NCBI GenBank assembly: GCA_002426195.1
Contig: DIOT01000005.1
Location: 96,164-160,163, forward strand
Direction of reading: 5' to 3'
Source: Bacteroidales bacterium UBA5507
Lineage (GTDB): Bacteria; Bacteroidota; Bacteroidia; Bacteroidales; Lentimicrobiaceae
DNA: 64,000 nucleotides
Part shown: positions 43,039 to 53,041 of the stretch, one piece after another
Position numbering within the stretch: the first letter of the stretch is position 1
Layout: every line of letters begins with the position of its first letter
Program-made: the position numbers and the translations under genes
The notes under the pieces: generated by a model
What the model saw: the letters and a program-made list of their open reading frames with translations, nothing else
Databases searched by the model: none
Told to the model about the DNA's origin: nothing

Positions 43039-45933
43039 ATGAATTTCAAAACTTTTATAAACAAACATATATTCCTAACCCTGCTGGTTATAGCCATAAC
43101 GGGTTTGGGAGCAACGGCTCAGAGTATAACTGCCACCGGTAAAATAACCAACACCAATAACGAACCTCTGCCAGGTGTTACTATCATGGTGTTGGAAAAT
43201 CAAACAGGTACGGTTACTGACCTAAACGGGAATTTTTCTTTGAAGTGCGAACAAGGTGCAATGATGCGTATCTCATTCGTTGGATATAAAACACAAAACC
43301 TTCCAGCCAAGCCTGTTATGAACATACAACTGGTGCCCGATGAAATTTCGCTTACCGGAGCAGAAGTAGTTGGCGTAGGATATGGTACAATGCGTAAAAC
43401 CGACCTCACAGGTGCTATCACATCAATTGGTGCCGAAGATTTCAAAAAAGGAATTGTAACATCCAATGAGCAACTACTGCAAGGGCGAGTTGCCGGATTG
43501 ACAGTAATTTCTGGTGGTGGGAATCCTGCTTCAGGTTCATCTATGAGATTAAGAGGGGGTACATCACTTTCCGCAAACAATGGCCCGTTGGTAGTTATTG
43601 ACGGTGTTCCGGGTGCTGATTTCAACACTATCCAATCAAGTGAAATCGTTTCAATCGACGTACTTAAAGATGCGTCAGCTGCTGCTATCTATGGTTCTCG
43701 TGGAGCCAATGGAGTTATCATAGTAACCACAAACCGGGAACGCAAAGGTAAAGCTATGGAATACAGCACATCGTTTGCATTTGGAAAGGCAGCTAATAAT
43801 CTTGACCTACTATCTGCAAATCAATGGCGCAATTACGTTAGAACTAACAATGTTCTAAATGCTGTAGATTATGGTGGAGATACTGACTGGCAAGATGAAC
43901 TGCAGCGTACCGCATTCACTCAAACTCATACAATTAGCTTTAGTTCAGGTAGCGAAAACAGCGGTTACAGAGCTTCTTTCAACTATTTGGATAATGAAGG
44001 AGTTATTAAGAAAAGTTTCATGAATCGAATGGGTGTGGGCCTTTCAGCTTATCAATATGGTCTTGATGACAGGCTAAAACTCGAATTCAATCTCCATGCA
44101 AATACCGACAAGTGGTCAAACATCGACAACACAATATTTCAGCGTGCCTACAATTTGAATCCAACATTACCGGTTACACAAAATGGCAAGTACACACAAA
44201 TAGGTGGTACTAATAATAATAACCCGGTCGAAATTCTTGAAAATCGTTCTGACGAAAATACACGACGTAGAATATTAGGTTTTGGTAAAGCAGAACTTGA
44301 ACTTTTAAAAGGTTTAAAAGCAATAGCTAATGTTTCATACGAGTATAATGCTGCCAACGGGAGCTTCTATCTCCCTTCCTATGCATTCTATGGTATTACA
44401 GATAAAGGTTATGCACGTCGTAATAATGCAGAATATTATACTAAGCAACTTGAAGCATACATTAATTACGACACAGAAATAACTGAACACCTGAAAATTA
44501 ATGCATTAGGAGGTTACTCATATCTTGAAAATGTGTACTCGGGTTTTGGTTCTGAAAGGCGTGGTTTTGACACTGATGCATTCGGCTCTGACAACCTGGG
44601 TGCCGGTCAGGATTATCGTGCAGGTGATGTTTATTCTTATAAAGGACAAGCCAAACTTATTTCCTTCTTTGGACGTGTAAACTTAAACGCATACGAAAAG
44701 TATATGCTTACCGCAACTCTCCGTCAGGATGGTTCTTCCAGGTTTGGATCTAACAACAAATGGGGCTTATTCCCATCAGTTTCAGCCGGATGGCGTATAA
44801 GCGAAGAGGCTTTTATGGAAGGTGCCAAAAATTGGTTATCATACCTGAAATTGAGAGCAGGATATGGTGTTACCGGTAATCAGGATGGAATTGGAGAATA
44901 CAAATCACTATTCCTTTTAGGAGCCGGAGGAGCATCTTATTTTGATGCAGTCACCGGAACCTGGAAGCAATCATATGGTGCAATTCAGAATCCAAATCCC
45001 GATTTGAAATGGGAATCGACTGCACAGGCAAATATAGGTCTCGACTTTATACTGTTTAATGTACTGAATGGTACTATAGAAGCTTATTCTAAGAAGACTA
45101 GTGATCTGCTATATACATATCAGGTACCGCAGCCACCTTACTTATACGGAACCATGCTGGCAAATGTTGGAAATCTTACAAACGAAGGAATAGAACTGTC
45201 ACTTAACAGCACTTTTTATCGCACAAACGATTTCACCGCGGGTGCAAATCTAACCTTTGCAACCAACCGCCAAAAAGTTGATAAGCTTTCAAACGAAGTT
45301 TACCAGACTGACGTAGTTTATTCCGGATCATTACATAATCTAACCGGCATGTCAAACACTTTTTCACAAATCCTGAAAGAAGGATATGCAGTTGGAACAT
45401 TCTGGGGACCAAAATACGAGGGACTGGATGAGAATGGGAACTTCATTCTTGCTGAAGGTGGAGCACAGGTAATAGGAAACGCTCAACCCGATTTCACAAT
45501 GGGTTTTGGAATGGATTTCACATTCCGCGATTGGTACTTTAATTTCTTCGGATATGGAATGTTCGGTCAGGATGTCCTTAATGCAACAGCTATGGAAATT
45601 AGCTATCCCGGCAGACTCCCCGCATACAATGTGACTGATTCTTTCCTTGAATCCGGAATAAAATCAGATCCATTATACTCTAGCTACTGGATACAGGATG
45701 CATCATTTTTCAGACTACAAAGTGCGACCCTGGGATATAACTTCCCGGTAAATGTGATAGGAATAAATAGCATAAATTGCTATATCACAGGCGAGAACCT
45801 CTTTGTACTGACAAAATATGAAGGTATTGATCCTGAGGTTAGCATTGACGGACTGGCATCACCGGGTATCGATATGCTTAACTATTATCCAAAAGCACGC
45901 ACAATTATGCTTGGCCTCAAAGTCAACTTCTAA
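43039..45933 (+). CDS. SusC/RagA-type TonB-dependent transporter
   Basis: 964 residues. Signal peptide, then a CarboxypepD-regulatory-like domain (~30-105, GKITNTNNEPLPGVTI), plug with VVGVGYGTMRKTDLTGAITS and RLRGGTSLSANNGPLVVIDG, and a 22-strand outer-membrane barrel to the terminal Phe. It imports oligosaccharides captured by the adjacent SusD-like lipoprotein, using TonB energy. Confidence 0.95.
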   Translation: MNFKTFINKHIFLTLLVIAITGLGATAQSITATGKITNTNNEPLPGVTIMVLENQTGTVTDLNGNFSLKCEQGAMMRISFVGYKTQNLPAKPVMNIQLVPDEISLTGAEVVGVGYGTMRKTDLTGAITSIGAEDFKKGIVTSNEQLLQGRVAGLTVISGGGNPASGSSMRLRGGTSLSANNGPLVVIDGVPGADFNTIQSSEIVSIDVLKDASAAAIYGSRGANGVIIVTTNRERKGKAMEYSTSFAFGKAANNLDLLSANQWRNYVRTNNVLNAVDYGGDTDWQDELQRTAFTQTHTISFSSGSENSGYRASFNYLDNEGVIKKSFMNRMGVGLSAYQYGLDDRLKLEFNLHANTDKWSNIDNTIFQRAYNLNPTLPVTQNGKYTQIGGTNNNNPVEILENRSDENTRRRILGFGKAELELLKGLKAIANVSYEYNAANGSFYLPSYAFYGITDKGYARRNNAEYYTKQLEAYINYDTEITEHLKINALGGYSYLENVYSGFGSERRGFDTDAFGSDNLGAGQDYRAGDVYSYKGQAKLISFFGRVNLNAYEKYMLTATLRQDGSSRFGSNNKWGLFPSVSAGWRISEEAFMEGAKNWLSYLKLRAGYGVTGNQDGIGEYKSLFLLGAGGASYFDAVTGTWKQSYGAIQNPNPDLKWESTAQANIGLDFILFNVLNGTIEAYSKKTSDLLYTYQVPQPPYLYGTMLANVGNLTNEGIELSLNSTFYRTNDFTAGANLTFATNRQKVDKLSNEVYQTDVVYSGSLHNLTGMSNTFSQILKEGYAVGTFWGPKYEGLDENGNFILAEGGAQVIGNAQPDFTMGFGMDFTFRDWYFNFFGYGMFGQDVLNATAMEISYPGRLPAYNVTDSFLESGIKSDPLYSSYWIQDASFFRLQSATLGYNFPVNVIGINSINCYITGENLFVLTKYEGIDPEVSIDGLASPGIDMLNYYPKARTIMLGLKVNF

Positions 45934-45965
45934 AATCCATCCATGAATTACAAAAAAGAAAACTC

Positions 45966-47477
45966 ATGAAAGTTAAATCTATAATAGCGTTAAGTTTGGC
46001 AATGTTGTTTACAACAGCATGTACCGATCTTGATGAGAACCTTTACGACAAGGTTGAAGCCGGCAATTACGGCAAATCAGCAGGTGAAATCGAGACCATT
46101 GTAGGTCGTGCATATGCCTCACTACGTGGATTTAGTGACGCATCCTCAGGAGGTACACACGCTTATCCAGCTTCAGAATATGTTTATTTCTTAACAGCAC
46201 TCACTTCTGATGAGGCTGTATTACCAACACGCGTTGGTGGTGACTGGTATGATGGAGGCCAATATCTCGATTTACAATATCACACATGGACACCTGATAA
46301 CAAGGTTATATGGAGCGCCTGGAAGTACAATTATGCAGGTATATCCTCAGTTAATGCAGTGATGTACCAGGTGGACCAATCAGGATTAACAGATGACGAA
46401 AAGAGCAAAATATTTGCCGAACTGAGAGCTGTACGGGCTTACTATTACTACAACCTACTTGATCTTTTTGGCAATGTTCCTATCATAACCGATTATAATG
46501 TAACCGATCTTCCGGCTAATTCAACACGTGAACAAGTCTACAACTTTATTGAAAGTGAACTACTTGACATTATAAACCTTCTCCCTGTAACAGGGTATGG
46601 AAGAATGACTCAGAATGCAGGTAACATGCTTTTGGCAAGACTTTATCTAAATTCAGAAGTGTTCATTGGAGAGGCACGCTGGCAAGACTGTATTAATGTA
46701 ACCGACAAAATTGATGGAGTTTTAGAAACAGATTATTTTGCTAACTTCCAGACAAATAATGAAGTATCCAGAGAAATCATCTTTGCAATACCTTACGATC
46801 ATAAAGCAGGGACTGTTGGCAATTACATGCATTCTATGACTTTCCATTATGAGCAGAAATGGGCATTTTCACCAACAGGTTCATATCAGTGGTGTGGTAA
46901 TGGCATGACTGCAAAACCCGGTATTTATAGGATGTTTGATGAAAACGACATTCGTCGCAAGTCAGTTCTTATCGGTGACCAGATTAATCTCTCAACAGGA
47001 TCAGTTATAATTATGCCTGCATCGGGCGAACCTTTAACGTATACTGATACTATTACAGATATAACCAATGCAAAACAAAATGAAGGTGGTAGACTATTCA
47101 AATATGAGGTAAGAGCTGATGATGCATGGGAAAGAGATCATGACCTTGTAATTATGAGGTATGCTGAAGTCCTTTTGATGAAGGCTGAATGCTATGTTAG
47201 AACCGGATCTCCGGCTGCTGCCAGACCTTTGGTAGAGCTTGTCAGAAGTCGTGCAGGTTTATCAACACCTGATGACATAACACTTGAATTTTTAAATTCA
47301 GAACTTAAGAAAGAGTTTCTTTTCGAAAGTCACAGAAGGACTGACAATATCCGTTTCGGAACATTCTTTGAACCCTGGTGGAACAAATCAACAACTCCAT
47401 CATATAGAAGCATATTCCCTATCCCTTCTTATGAGTTGCAGAAAAACACTAATTTAAAACAAAACTCAGGTTACTAG
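45966..47477 (+). CDS. SusD/RagB-type glycan-capturing lipoprotein
   Basis: 503 residues; lipobox with Cys19 (MLFTTACTDLDENLYDK). SusD features: AELRAVRAYYYYNLLDLFGN with the helical TPR core, VIMRYAEVLLMKAECYVR and the C-terminal FESHRRTDNIRFG...SYRSIFPIPSYEL. It forms the lid of the SusC barrel on the cell surface. It lies 32 bases after susC. Confidence 0.95.
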   Translation: MKVKSIIALSLAMLFTTACTDLDENLYDKVEAGNYGKSAGEIETIVGRAYASLRGFSDASSGGTHAYPASEYVYFLTALTSDEAVLPTRVGGDWYDGGQYLDLQYHTWTPDNKVIWSAWKYNYAGISSVNAVMYQVDQSGLTDDEKSKIFAELRAVRAYYYYNLLDLFGNVPIITDYNVTDLPANSTREQVYNFIESELLDIINLLPVTGYGRMTQNAGNMLLARLYLNSEVFIGEARWQDCINVTDKIDGVLETDYFANFQTNNEVSREIIFAIPYDHKAGTVGNYMHSMTFHYEQKWAFSPTGSYQWCGNGMTAKPGIYRMFDENDIRRKSVLIGDQINLSTGSVIIMPASGEPLTYTDTITDITNAKQNEGGRLFKYEVRADDAWERDHDLVIMRYAEVLLMKAECYVRTGSPAAARPLVELVRSRAGLSTPDDITLEFLNSELKKEFLFESHRRTDNIRFGTFFEPWWNKSTTPSYRSIFPIPSYELQKNTNLKQNSGY

Positions 47478-47499
47478 TAGTGCTAAAAAACAGATCTAA

Positions 47500-47523
47500 C
47501 CCGGTCGGTACAGACCGGCCGGG
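47500..47523 (+). promoter_or_regulatory. GC-rich hairpin between susD and the GH99-like gene
   Basis: CCCGGTCGGT (47500-47509) pairs with ACCGGCCGGG (47514-47523) over ten positions with one G-U pair and a four-base loop. No T-run follows, so it is more likely an mRNA-stability or processing element that raises susCD message over the downstream enzymes than a full terminator. Confidence 0.65.
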
Positions 47524-47573
47524 GCATGATCAAAATGCCTTAACATGTGAAGATAACCGGAACTACTGAAGGA

Positions 47574-48812
47574 ATGAAAAAAGCAATTTATGTAATCATT
47601 ATTCTTGCTACAACATTGCATTCCTGTGCGAAAGAAGAGCAACCATCCGCAAGGAAAACTATCAAAGAGTTCAATCCTTTGCCGGTTACCAAAACCAATG
47701 ACTTACAATTATTTGCTCACTATATGCCATGGTTTGAGGATAAAAGCACTTCAGGCAATGGAAATTGGGGATGGCATTGGACAATGAGTAATCAGAATCC
47801 TGACATAATTCTGGAAAACAATCAGAGACAAATCGCTTCACACTACTACCCTATAATAGGGCCATATGCCTCGAGCGATCCGGATCTTATTGAATATCAT
47901 CTTCTTCTGATGAAATATTCAGGTATTGACGGAATACTGATTGACTGGTATGGGACATATGATGTGTTTGACTACGCTTTGAATAAGCGTAATACAGAAG
48001 CTCTGCTAGATAAAATTGAAGAAGTAGGATTAAAATTTGCAATCGTTTATGAAGATGCTACAATAAGAAATGTGCTTGAGCAAACGAGTGAAGATGATGG
48101 TCGTTTGGTTGCCCGCATGGATATGCTCTACATGCAAGAAAAATTCTTCTCTAAAAAATCATATATCACTATTGATAACAAGCCCTTGTTGCTGGTCTTT
48201 GGGCCCAATTACTTTACCCAACCCACAGATTGGGATTTTGTCATGAGTGTACTAACAAAAAAGCCCTGCCTAATGCCGCTTTGGGGAAGAAGCGATGAAA
48301 CAGGCACTAATACCGGAGGCGAATACATATGGGTGGACCTTGTGGATGTGGATGAAAAATATGCGACAGCCACGTCACATGAAACCTTTGGTGGTGGAGC
48401 CTGGCCCGGTTTCCATGACTTTTACAAAGAAGGTGGTGCAGGAGATGGCTACTTTTATATCGACCATTCCAATGGTAGCGTATGGCGTAATCTATTGCAG
48501 AAAGCTAATGAAAACAAGCAAAACATTGATTTTCTTCAATTAATAACCTGGAATGACTTTGGCGAAGGAACTATAATTGAGCCTACTATAGAATTTGGAT
48601 ATTCTTATCTCATGGACCTACAAAATTTTACCGGATTGAAATATGATATTTCACAACTCAAGTCAATTACTACGCAATATAACCTTCGCAAAAAATTTAA
48701 TTCTGATAAAGAATCACAGCAGGAATTAGACCAGGCATTTTATTACTGGGTATCGCTGCAAGACACTAAAGCAAAAAACATAATTGATAGTTTAGACAAC
48801 CTCTCAAAATAA
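47574..48812 (+). CDS. Glycoside hydrolase family 99-like lipoprotein
   Basis: 412 residues from the ATG at 47574; the longer open frame begins with GTG at 47547 and masks the lipoprotein signal (MKKAIYVIIILATTLHSC). Motifs LFAHYMPWFEDKS, GIDGILIDWYGTYD and WNDFGEGTIIEPT fit the GH71/GH99-like alpha-mannanase/endo-mannosidase group. The exact catalytic pair cannot be verified by eye, so the substrate (an alpha-linked glycan) is inferred. It precedes the GH97 gene by 10 bases. Confidence 0.8.
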   Translation: MKKAIYVIIILATTLHSCAKEEQPSARKTIKEFNPLPVTKTNDLQLFAHYMPWFEDKSTSGNGNWGWHWTMSNQNPDIILENNQRQIASHYYPIIGPYASSDPDLIEYHLLLMKYSGIDGILIDWYGTYDVFDYALNKRNTEALLDKIEEVGLKFAIVYEDATIRNVLEQTSEDDGRLVARMDMLYMQEKFFSKKSYITIDNKPLLLVFGPNYFTQPTDWDFVMSVLTKKPCLMPLWGRSDETGTNTGGEYIWVDLVDVDEKYATATSHETFGGGAWPGFHDFYKEGGAGDGYFYIDHSNGSVWRNLLQKANENKQNIDFLQLITWNDFGEGTIIEPTIEFGYSYLMDLQNFTGLKYDISQLKSITTQYNLRKKFNSDKESQQELDQAFYYWVSLQDTKAKNIIDSLDNLSK

Positions 48813-48822
48813 AAAACTTATA

Positions 48823-50838
48823 ATGAAAAGATACATAAATTGGTTAATATTGCCAATATTTCTGCTTATGCTTGTTACTTCATGTACTCCCAAACCTCAG
48901 CACTTTGTTGTTTCTTCACCTGATGGTAATGTCAAAGTTGCTGTTAAACAGGAAAACAAGAAAATTTTCTACTCAGTTACGAAACATGACAAACCTGTAC
49001 TTAACGACTCACAACTCGGATTTGTCCTGAATACAGATGATGACTTCTATGGAAACTTTCAAATAATTAAAGTCGACACATCCTATATTGATGAACAATG
49101 GGAACAACCATGGGGAGAATCAAAAACTGTTATAAATAAATGCACTGAACTTAAAGTTCAATTACAGGAATTATCAGGGCAAGAACGCCTGCTTAATTTG
49201 TATTTCAGAGTTTTCAATGATGGTTACGGGTTCAGATATGAATTCCCTGAACAGCCAAATTTGAAAGATTTTGAAATTGCTGCTGAAATTACTGAATTTC
49301 AGTTCACTGAGAAAGTCATGACTTGGTCGATACCTGCATATGGCGATCAATACTATGAAAACTATGCACGTCACACATCCATTGGCAAAATGGATACAGT
49401 TAGCACGCCGGTTACAATAGAAACCATTGATGGAAGATACCTTGCCATACATGAAGCCAATCTAACTGAATATGCCAAGATGAATCTTTATCCTGTTGAT
49501 TCCTTAACACTAAAATGTGATTTATCCCCCTGGAGCAATGGTGTTAAAGTATATGCTTCCACTCCCTTTGTAAGCCCTTGGCGCACAATGATTATCGCTG
49601 AAAATATAAATGAGCTGGTAACCTCGAACATAATGCTCAATCTCAATGAGCCTTCAAAAATTGAAGATGTTTCCTGGATAAAACCAGGTAAATATATTGG
49701 AATCTGGTGGGAAATACATTTAGGAAAGTATACCTGGTCGAGTGGTGAAAAGCATGGTGCTACGACAGAAAACACGATGGCTTATATAGATTTTGCAGCT
49801 GAACATGGATTTGATGGTGTTTTGGTTGAAGGATGGAATGTTGGATGGGACGGAGATTGGACCCAAAATGGAGCAACTCTCGATTTTACGAAACCATATC
49901 CTGATTTTGACATTGCTAAAATAACAAACTATGCCAAGTCAAAAGGTGTTGAACTTATAGGGCATCACGAAACTGCCGGAATGGCCTCAAATTATGAGAA
50001 TCAGCTAGACAAGGCTTATGATTTTTACAAACAATTTGGTGTAAAAGTTGTAAAGACCGGATATGTAAATCCATTACTCGATAATAAAGAACTCCATGAC
50101 GGACAATTCGCAGTCAGACATTATCGTAAAGTCATTGAGACTGCTGCTAAATACGGCATCACAATTGACAATCATGAACCGGTAATGCCTACCGGATTAC
50201 AAAGAACCTGGCCAAATCTGATGACTCAGGAAGGAATCAGAGGGCAAGAATATGATGCATGGTCAACTGATGGGGGTAATCCACCTGAACACACAACAAT
50301 ATTCCCATTTGTAAGAGGACTTGCCGGTCCGATGGATTTCACTCCCGGAACATTTAATTTTGAGAATCCTGTGAATCCGGGCACCAGAGTACAGACTACC
50401 ATTGCCAAACAACTGGCACTTTATGTAGTTGTATACAGTCCGCTACAGATGGCTTCCGATGCACCCCAAAACTATAATGGTGTAAAAGCTTTCAACTTTA
50501 TAAAATCGGTTCCGGCTGACTGGGAACGCACATATGTAGTCGATGCCAGGATTGGCGATTACGCAATATATGCACGCCAGCAAAGAGATTGTGAGAATTG
50601 GTATATAGGTGCAATTACTGATGAAAGCCCGAGAGAATTACTTATAGACTTTTCGTTCCTGCCAAAGGGCAGTACATACAAAGCTACTATCTATGCTGAT
50701 GGTAAGAGTGCTGACTGGAAAACAAATCCCACTCCGGTTGAAATAACTGAAATGGAAATTACTTCATCCAAGATTCTTCCGGTTAAGTTAGCTCCGGGAG
50801 GAGGGTGTGCTATTGAACTGAAGGTTATTCAGAAATAG
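48823..50838 (+). CDS. Glycoside hydrolase family 97, inverting type
   Basis: 671 residues; lipoprotein signal with Cys21. N-terminal beta-sandwich (~25-280), catalytic barrel (~285-570) and a small C-terminal domain. Glu383 (HHETAG), Glu452 (NHEPVMPTG) and Glu476 (RGQEYDAW) have the same spacing (69 and 24) as SusB Glu439, Glu508 and Glu532, the calcium/base and acid residues of the inverting alpha-glucosidases, so it should cleave alpha-glucosides by inversion rather than act as a retaining alpha-galactosidase. Last gene of the locus, closed by a terminator. Confidence 0.92.
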   Translation: MKRYINWLILPIFLLMLVTSCTPKPQHFVVSSPDGNVKVAVKQENKKIFYSVTKHDKPVLNDSQLGFVLNTDDDFYGNFQIIKVDTSYIDEQWEQPWGESKTVINKCTELKVQLQELSGQERLLNLYFRVFNDGYGFRYEFPEQPNLKDFEIAAEITEFQFTEKVMTWSIPAYGDQYYENYARHTSIGKMDTVSTPVTIETIDGRYLAIHEANLTEYAKMNLYPVDSLTLKCDLSPWSNGVKVYASTPFVSPWRTMIIAENINELVTSNIMLNLNEPSKIEDVSWIKPGKYIGIWWEIHLGKYTWSSGEKHGATTENTMAYIDFAAEHGFDGVLVEGWNVGWDGDWTQNGATLDFTKPYPDFDIAKITNYAKSKGVELIGHHETAGMASNYENQLDKAYDFYKQFGVKVVKTGYVNPLLDNKELHDGQFAVRHYRKVIETAAKYGITIDNHEPVMPTGLQRTWPNLMTQEGIRGQEYDAWSTDGGNPPEHTTIFPFVRGLAGPMDFTPGTFNFENPVNPGTRVQTTIAKQLALYVVVYSPLQMASDAPQNYNGVKAFNFIKSVPADWERTYVVDARIGDYAIYARQQRDCENWYIGAITDESPRELLIDFSFLPKGSTYKATIYADGKSADWKTNPTPVEITEMEITSSKILPVKLAPGGGCAIELKVIQK

Positions 50839-50840
50839 CT

Positions 50841-50860
50841 CATTCGGTTACTGCCGAATG
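50841..50860 (+). terminator. Hairpin just after the GH97 stop codon
   Basis: CATTCGG/CCGAATG perfect 7-bp stem with a six-base loop, 3 bases after the stop. No T-run; it may protect the 3' end ahead of the stronger terminator at 50908. Confidence 0.45.
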
Positions 50861-50907
50861 AAACATTTGAATGTGAAAAATTAAATTTTTGTGTGATTTG
50901 TGGTGAT

Positions 50908-50945
50908 AAGAGACTGTCTACGGGTGGCAGTCTCTTAATTTTTTC
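50908..50945 (+). terminator. Intrinsic terminator of the PUL operon
   Basis: AAGAGACTG (50908-50916) pairs with CAGTCTCTT (50928-50936), followed by AA and a run of T residues. It ends the plus-strand locus before the convergent NADH dehydrogenase gene. Confidence 0.8.
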
Positions 50946-50953
50946 TAATCCTT

Positions 50954-52201
50954 CTAATGCTGCTCCTTAAGGATTAGCCTCAATGAGGTATCCCTTGTAA
51001 AAAACAACCATGACCAATTAATAAATATTACCAGTTTATTTCTTACACTCAATATCAGCATTAAATGGAGGAACATCCATATTATCCATGCAAAAAAGCC
51101 TTTGAATTTCAAATAGGGAAGATCGACAACAGCTTTCTTTTTACCTATTGTTGCCATAGTCCCTTTGTCACGATATTCGAACTCCTTTAACTTTTTGCCC
51201 AAAAGAACATTTTTAATGTTACGGGCAAGGTCTCGGGCTTGATTTATAGCAACGTTAGCCACCTGAGGATGTCCTTGTGGATACTTAGGCGTTTCCATGT
51301 ATGCTACATCCCCTACCGCATAGATGTCATCATATCCTATAATCCGGTTATAACGGTCAACCCGATATCTGTTCCTGAAAATTACATCATCCTTCAGTCC
51401 CTTTACTATATTGCCTTTAACTCCTGCTGTCCAAATCACCTGCCTGCTTTTTATTTGGGTACCATTATTAAGTTCTACGGTATTCCCATCATAATTCTTA
51501 ACCATTACATTAGTTATGATTTCAACACCCATTGCTCTAAGATACTTTTCGGAAGCCGCTTTTGCCATATCACTCATAGAATTTAAAGTATACGCGCTAC
51601 CTTCTATCAACATGATACGCAATCTACTGAAATCGAAGCGTGGATAATCTTTTGGAAGTATATTATTTCTGATTTCTGCAAACGCTCCTGCAAGCTCTAC
51701 ACCTGTTGGGCCGGCCCCAATTATTACAAGGTTAAGAAGGTATTCTCTTTCTTCCTCAGGTATTGAGATGAGACTCTCAAAATTCTGCAATATACTATTA
51801 CGAATCTTAATAGCATCGTATGTAGATTTCAATGAAAAAGAATTCTGCTCAATCAAATCATTATTGAAAAAATTTGTTTTACAACCAGTTGCTATTATAA
51901 GGACATCGTAACTGAAGTTACCTATTTCTGTTTCAACAACCTTATTATCACTATCAATTCGCTTCACTTCCGCCATCCGAATCTGCGTATTTCTTCTGCT
52001 CTGCAGTATTTTCCTTAATGGGAATGAGATACTTCCCGGTTCTATTTGAGAAGTCGCAACTTGATAAAACAGAGGTTGAAACTGGTGATGATTAAGTTTA
52101 TCTATTAACAAGACATCAAAAGCATTTTCATCAATGTGTTTAAGCAACTGAAGACCGGCAAAGCCAGCACCTACAACTATAATTTTACTTCTTGCATTCA
52201 T
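50954..52201 (-). CDS. ndh: Type II NADH dehydrogenase
   Basis: Single-subunit, non-pumping NADH:quinone oxidoreductase at the inner membrane face. 415 residues with two Rossmann dinucleotide motifs: VVGAGFAGLQLL near residue 9 (FAD) and IIGAGPTGVELAGAF near 161 (NADH), plus the FAD-site YAVGDVAYMETP. The C-terminal ~55 residues are hydrophobic (FFAWIIWMFLHLMLILSV), the membrane anchor. It could feed quinol to NarGHI, though it is not in that operon. Other FAD-dependent pyridine nucleotide oxidoreductases are less likely given the anchor. Confidence 0.9.
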   Translation of the reverse strand: MNARSKIIVVGAGFAGLQLLKHIDENAFDVLLIDKLNHHQFQPLFYQVATSQIEPGSISFPLRKILQSRRNTQIRMAEVKRIDSDNKVVETEIGNFSYDVLIIATGCKTNFFNNDLIEQNSFSLKSTYDAIKIRNSILQNFESLISIPEEEREYLLNLVIIGAGPTGVELAGAFAEIRNNILPKDYPRFDFSRLRIMLIEGSAYTLNSMSDMAKAASEKYLRAMGVEIITNVMVKNYDGNTVELNNGTQIKSRQVIWTAGVKGNIVKGLKDDVIFRNRYRVDRYNRIIGYDDIYAVGDVAYMETPKYPQGHPQVANVAINQARDLARNIKNVLLGKKLKEFEYRDKGTMATIGKKKAVVDLPYLKFKGFFAWIIWMFLHLMLILSVRNKLVIFINWSWLFFTRDTSLRLILKEQH

Positions 52202-52247
52202 TATCTTAAAATTAATTGGTTCATTAAACAGATGAGTTTTAATAATG

Positions 52248-52279
52248 ATTGTTTCTTTAATACTTAATTATTACATTTG
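52248..52279 (+). promoter_or_regulatory. Promoter of the LiaF-like gene
   Basis: ATTG (52248-52251), 20 bases, then TACATTTG (52272-52279), a full match to the -7 box and 3 of 4 at -33. Start would be ~20 bases before the ATG at 52307. Confidence 0.5.
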
Positions 52280-52306
52280 CCTGATTACATAACTAAAACC
52301 AAAAAA

Positions 52307-53041
52307 ATGGAGAACAATTCCTCAATGACAAATAACAGAAAGCCGCAGTCGCAAAGAGCAACAGTTTTAGGTGTTATTCTGATAATTTTTGGCGGTTTGT
52401 ATTTAGCAAAACAGGCCGGAATACTTGATCCTGCCATATGGAGAGTGATTTTTTCATGGCAAATGCTATTGATTGCATTGGGATTTCTCAGTCTTTCAGA
52501 ACGACAATATGCCTGGGGAACACTTTTAATTGTTGTGGGCGGTCTATTTATGTATACTCGTTATACAGGACATTTGTTAGATTTCATATGGCCTGTTATC
52601 ATAATTGCAGCAGGCTTGGTTATAATTTTTTACCGACCGGGAAACTTCAGGTGGAGTAAAGGAAATCAATTAAGACAGGACGTATCTGAAGCCGGTATGA
52701 GTGATGGTACTTATATTAACGAAACTGCAATCTTAGGAGGTAATGAGCGAATAATGCACACAAGTAATTTTAAAGGTGGCACAATCGTATCAATTCTAGG
52801 TGGCTCAGATATAGATGTTACAAACTGCACCCTTGAACCGGGCACAACTGTGATTGTTGAAATGACTTCTATAATGGGTGGTTCAACGCTAAGGATTCCA
52901 ACCGACTGGAATGTAGTAATTGATGTAACAAGTATACTGGGCGGTTTTTCCGATAAGCGCTACAATACTAAAGTTGACCCTTCAAAAACACTAATTATCA
53001 GGGGAGTAAGTATTTTAGGAGGAGGAGAAATTAAAAATTAA
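52307..53041 (+). CDS. LiaF/DUF5668-type membrane protein
   Basis: 244 residues from the ATG at 52307; the frame is open from a TTG at 52277, but that lies in the promoter -7 box. Four hydrophobic segments between ~20 and 110 (TVLGVILIIFGGLYLAKQAG, LLIALGFLSL, LLIVVGGLFMYTRY, WPVIIIAAGLVIIFY) form the DUF5668/LiaF-TM region; the rest is a beta-helix-like cytosolic part with repeated ILGG/IMGG turns, as in LiaF. In Firmicutes LiaF damps an envelope-stress sensor; here the role is unknown. It overlaps the 3' end of the next gene by four bases. Confidence 0.8.
   Translation: MENNSSMTNNRKPQSQRATVLGVILIIFGGLYLAKQAGILDPAIWRVIFSWQMLLIALGFLSLSERQYAWGTLLIVVGGLFMYTRYTGHLLDFIWPVIIIAAGLVIIFYRPGNFRWSKGNQLRQDVSEAGMSDGTYINETAILGGNERIMHTSNFKGGTIVSILGGSDIDVTNCTLEPGTTVIVEMTSIMGGSTLRIPTDWNVVIDVTSILGGFSDKRYNTKVDPSKTLIIRGVSILGGGEIKN

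Noticed and set aside
52277..52306. TTG start extending the LiaF-like protein
   Set aside because: It falls within the -7 promoter box; the ATG at 52307 is preferred.
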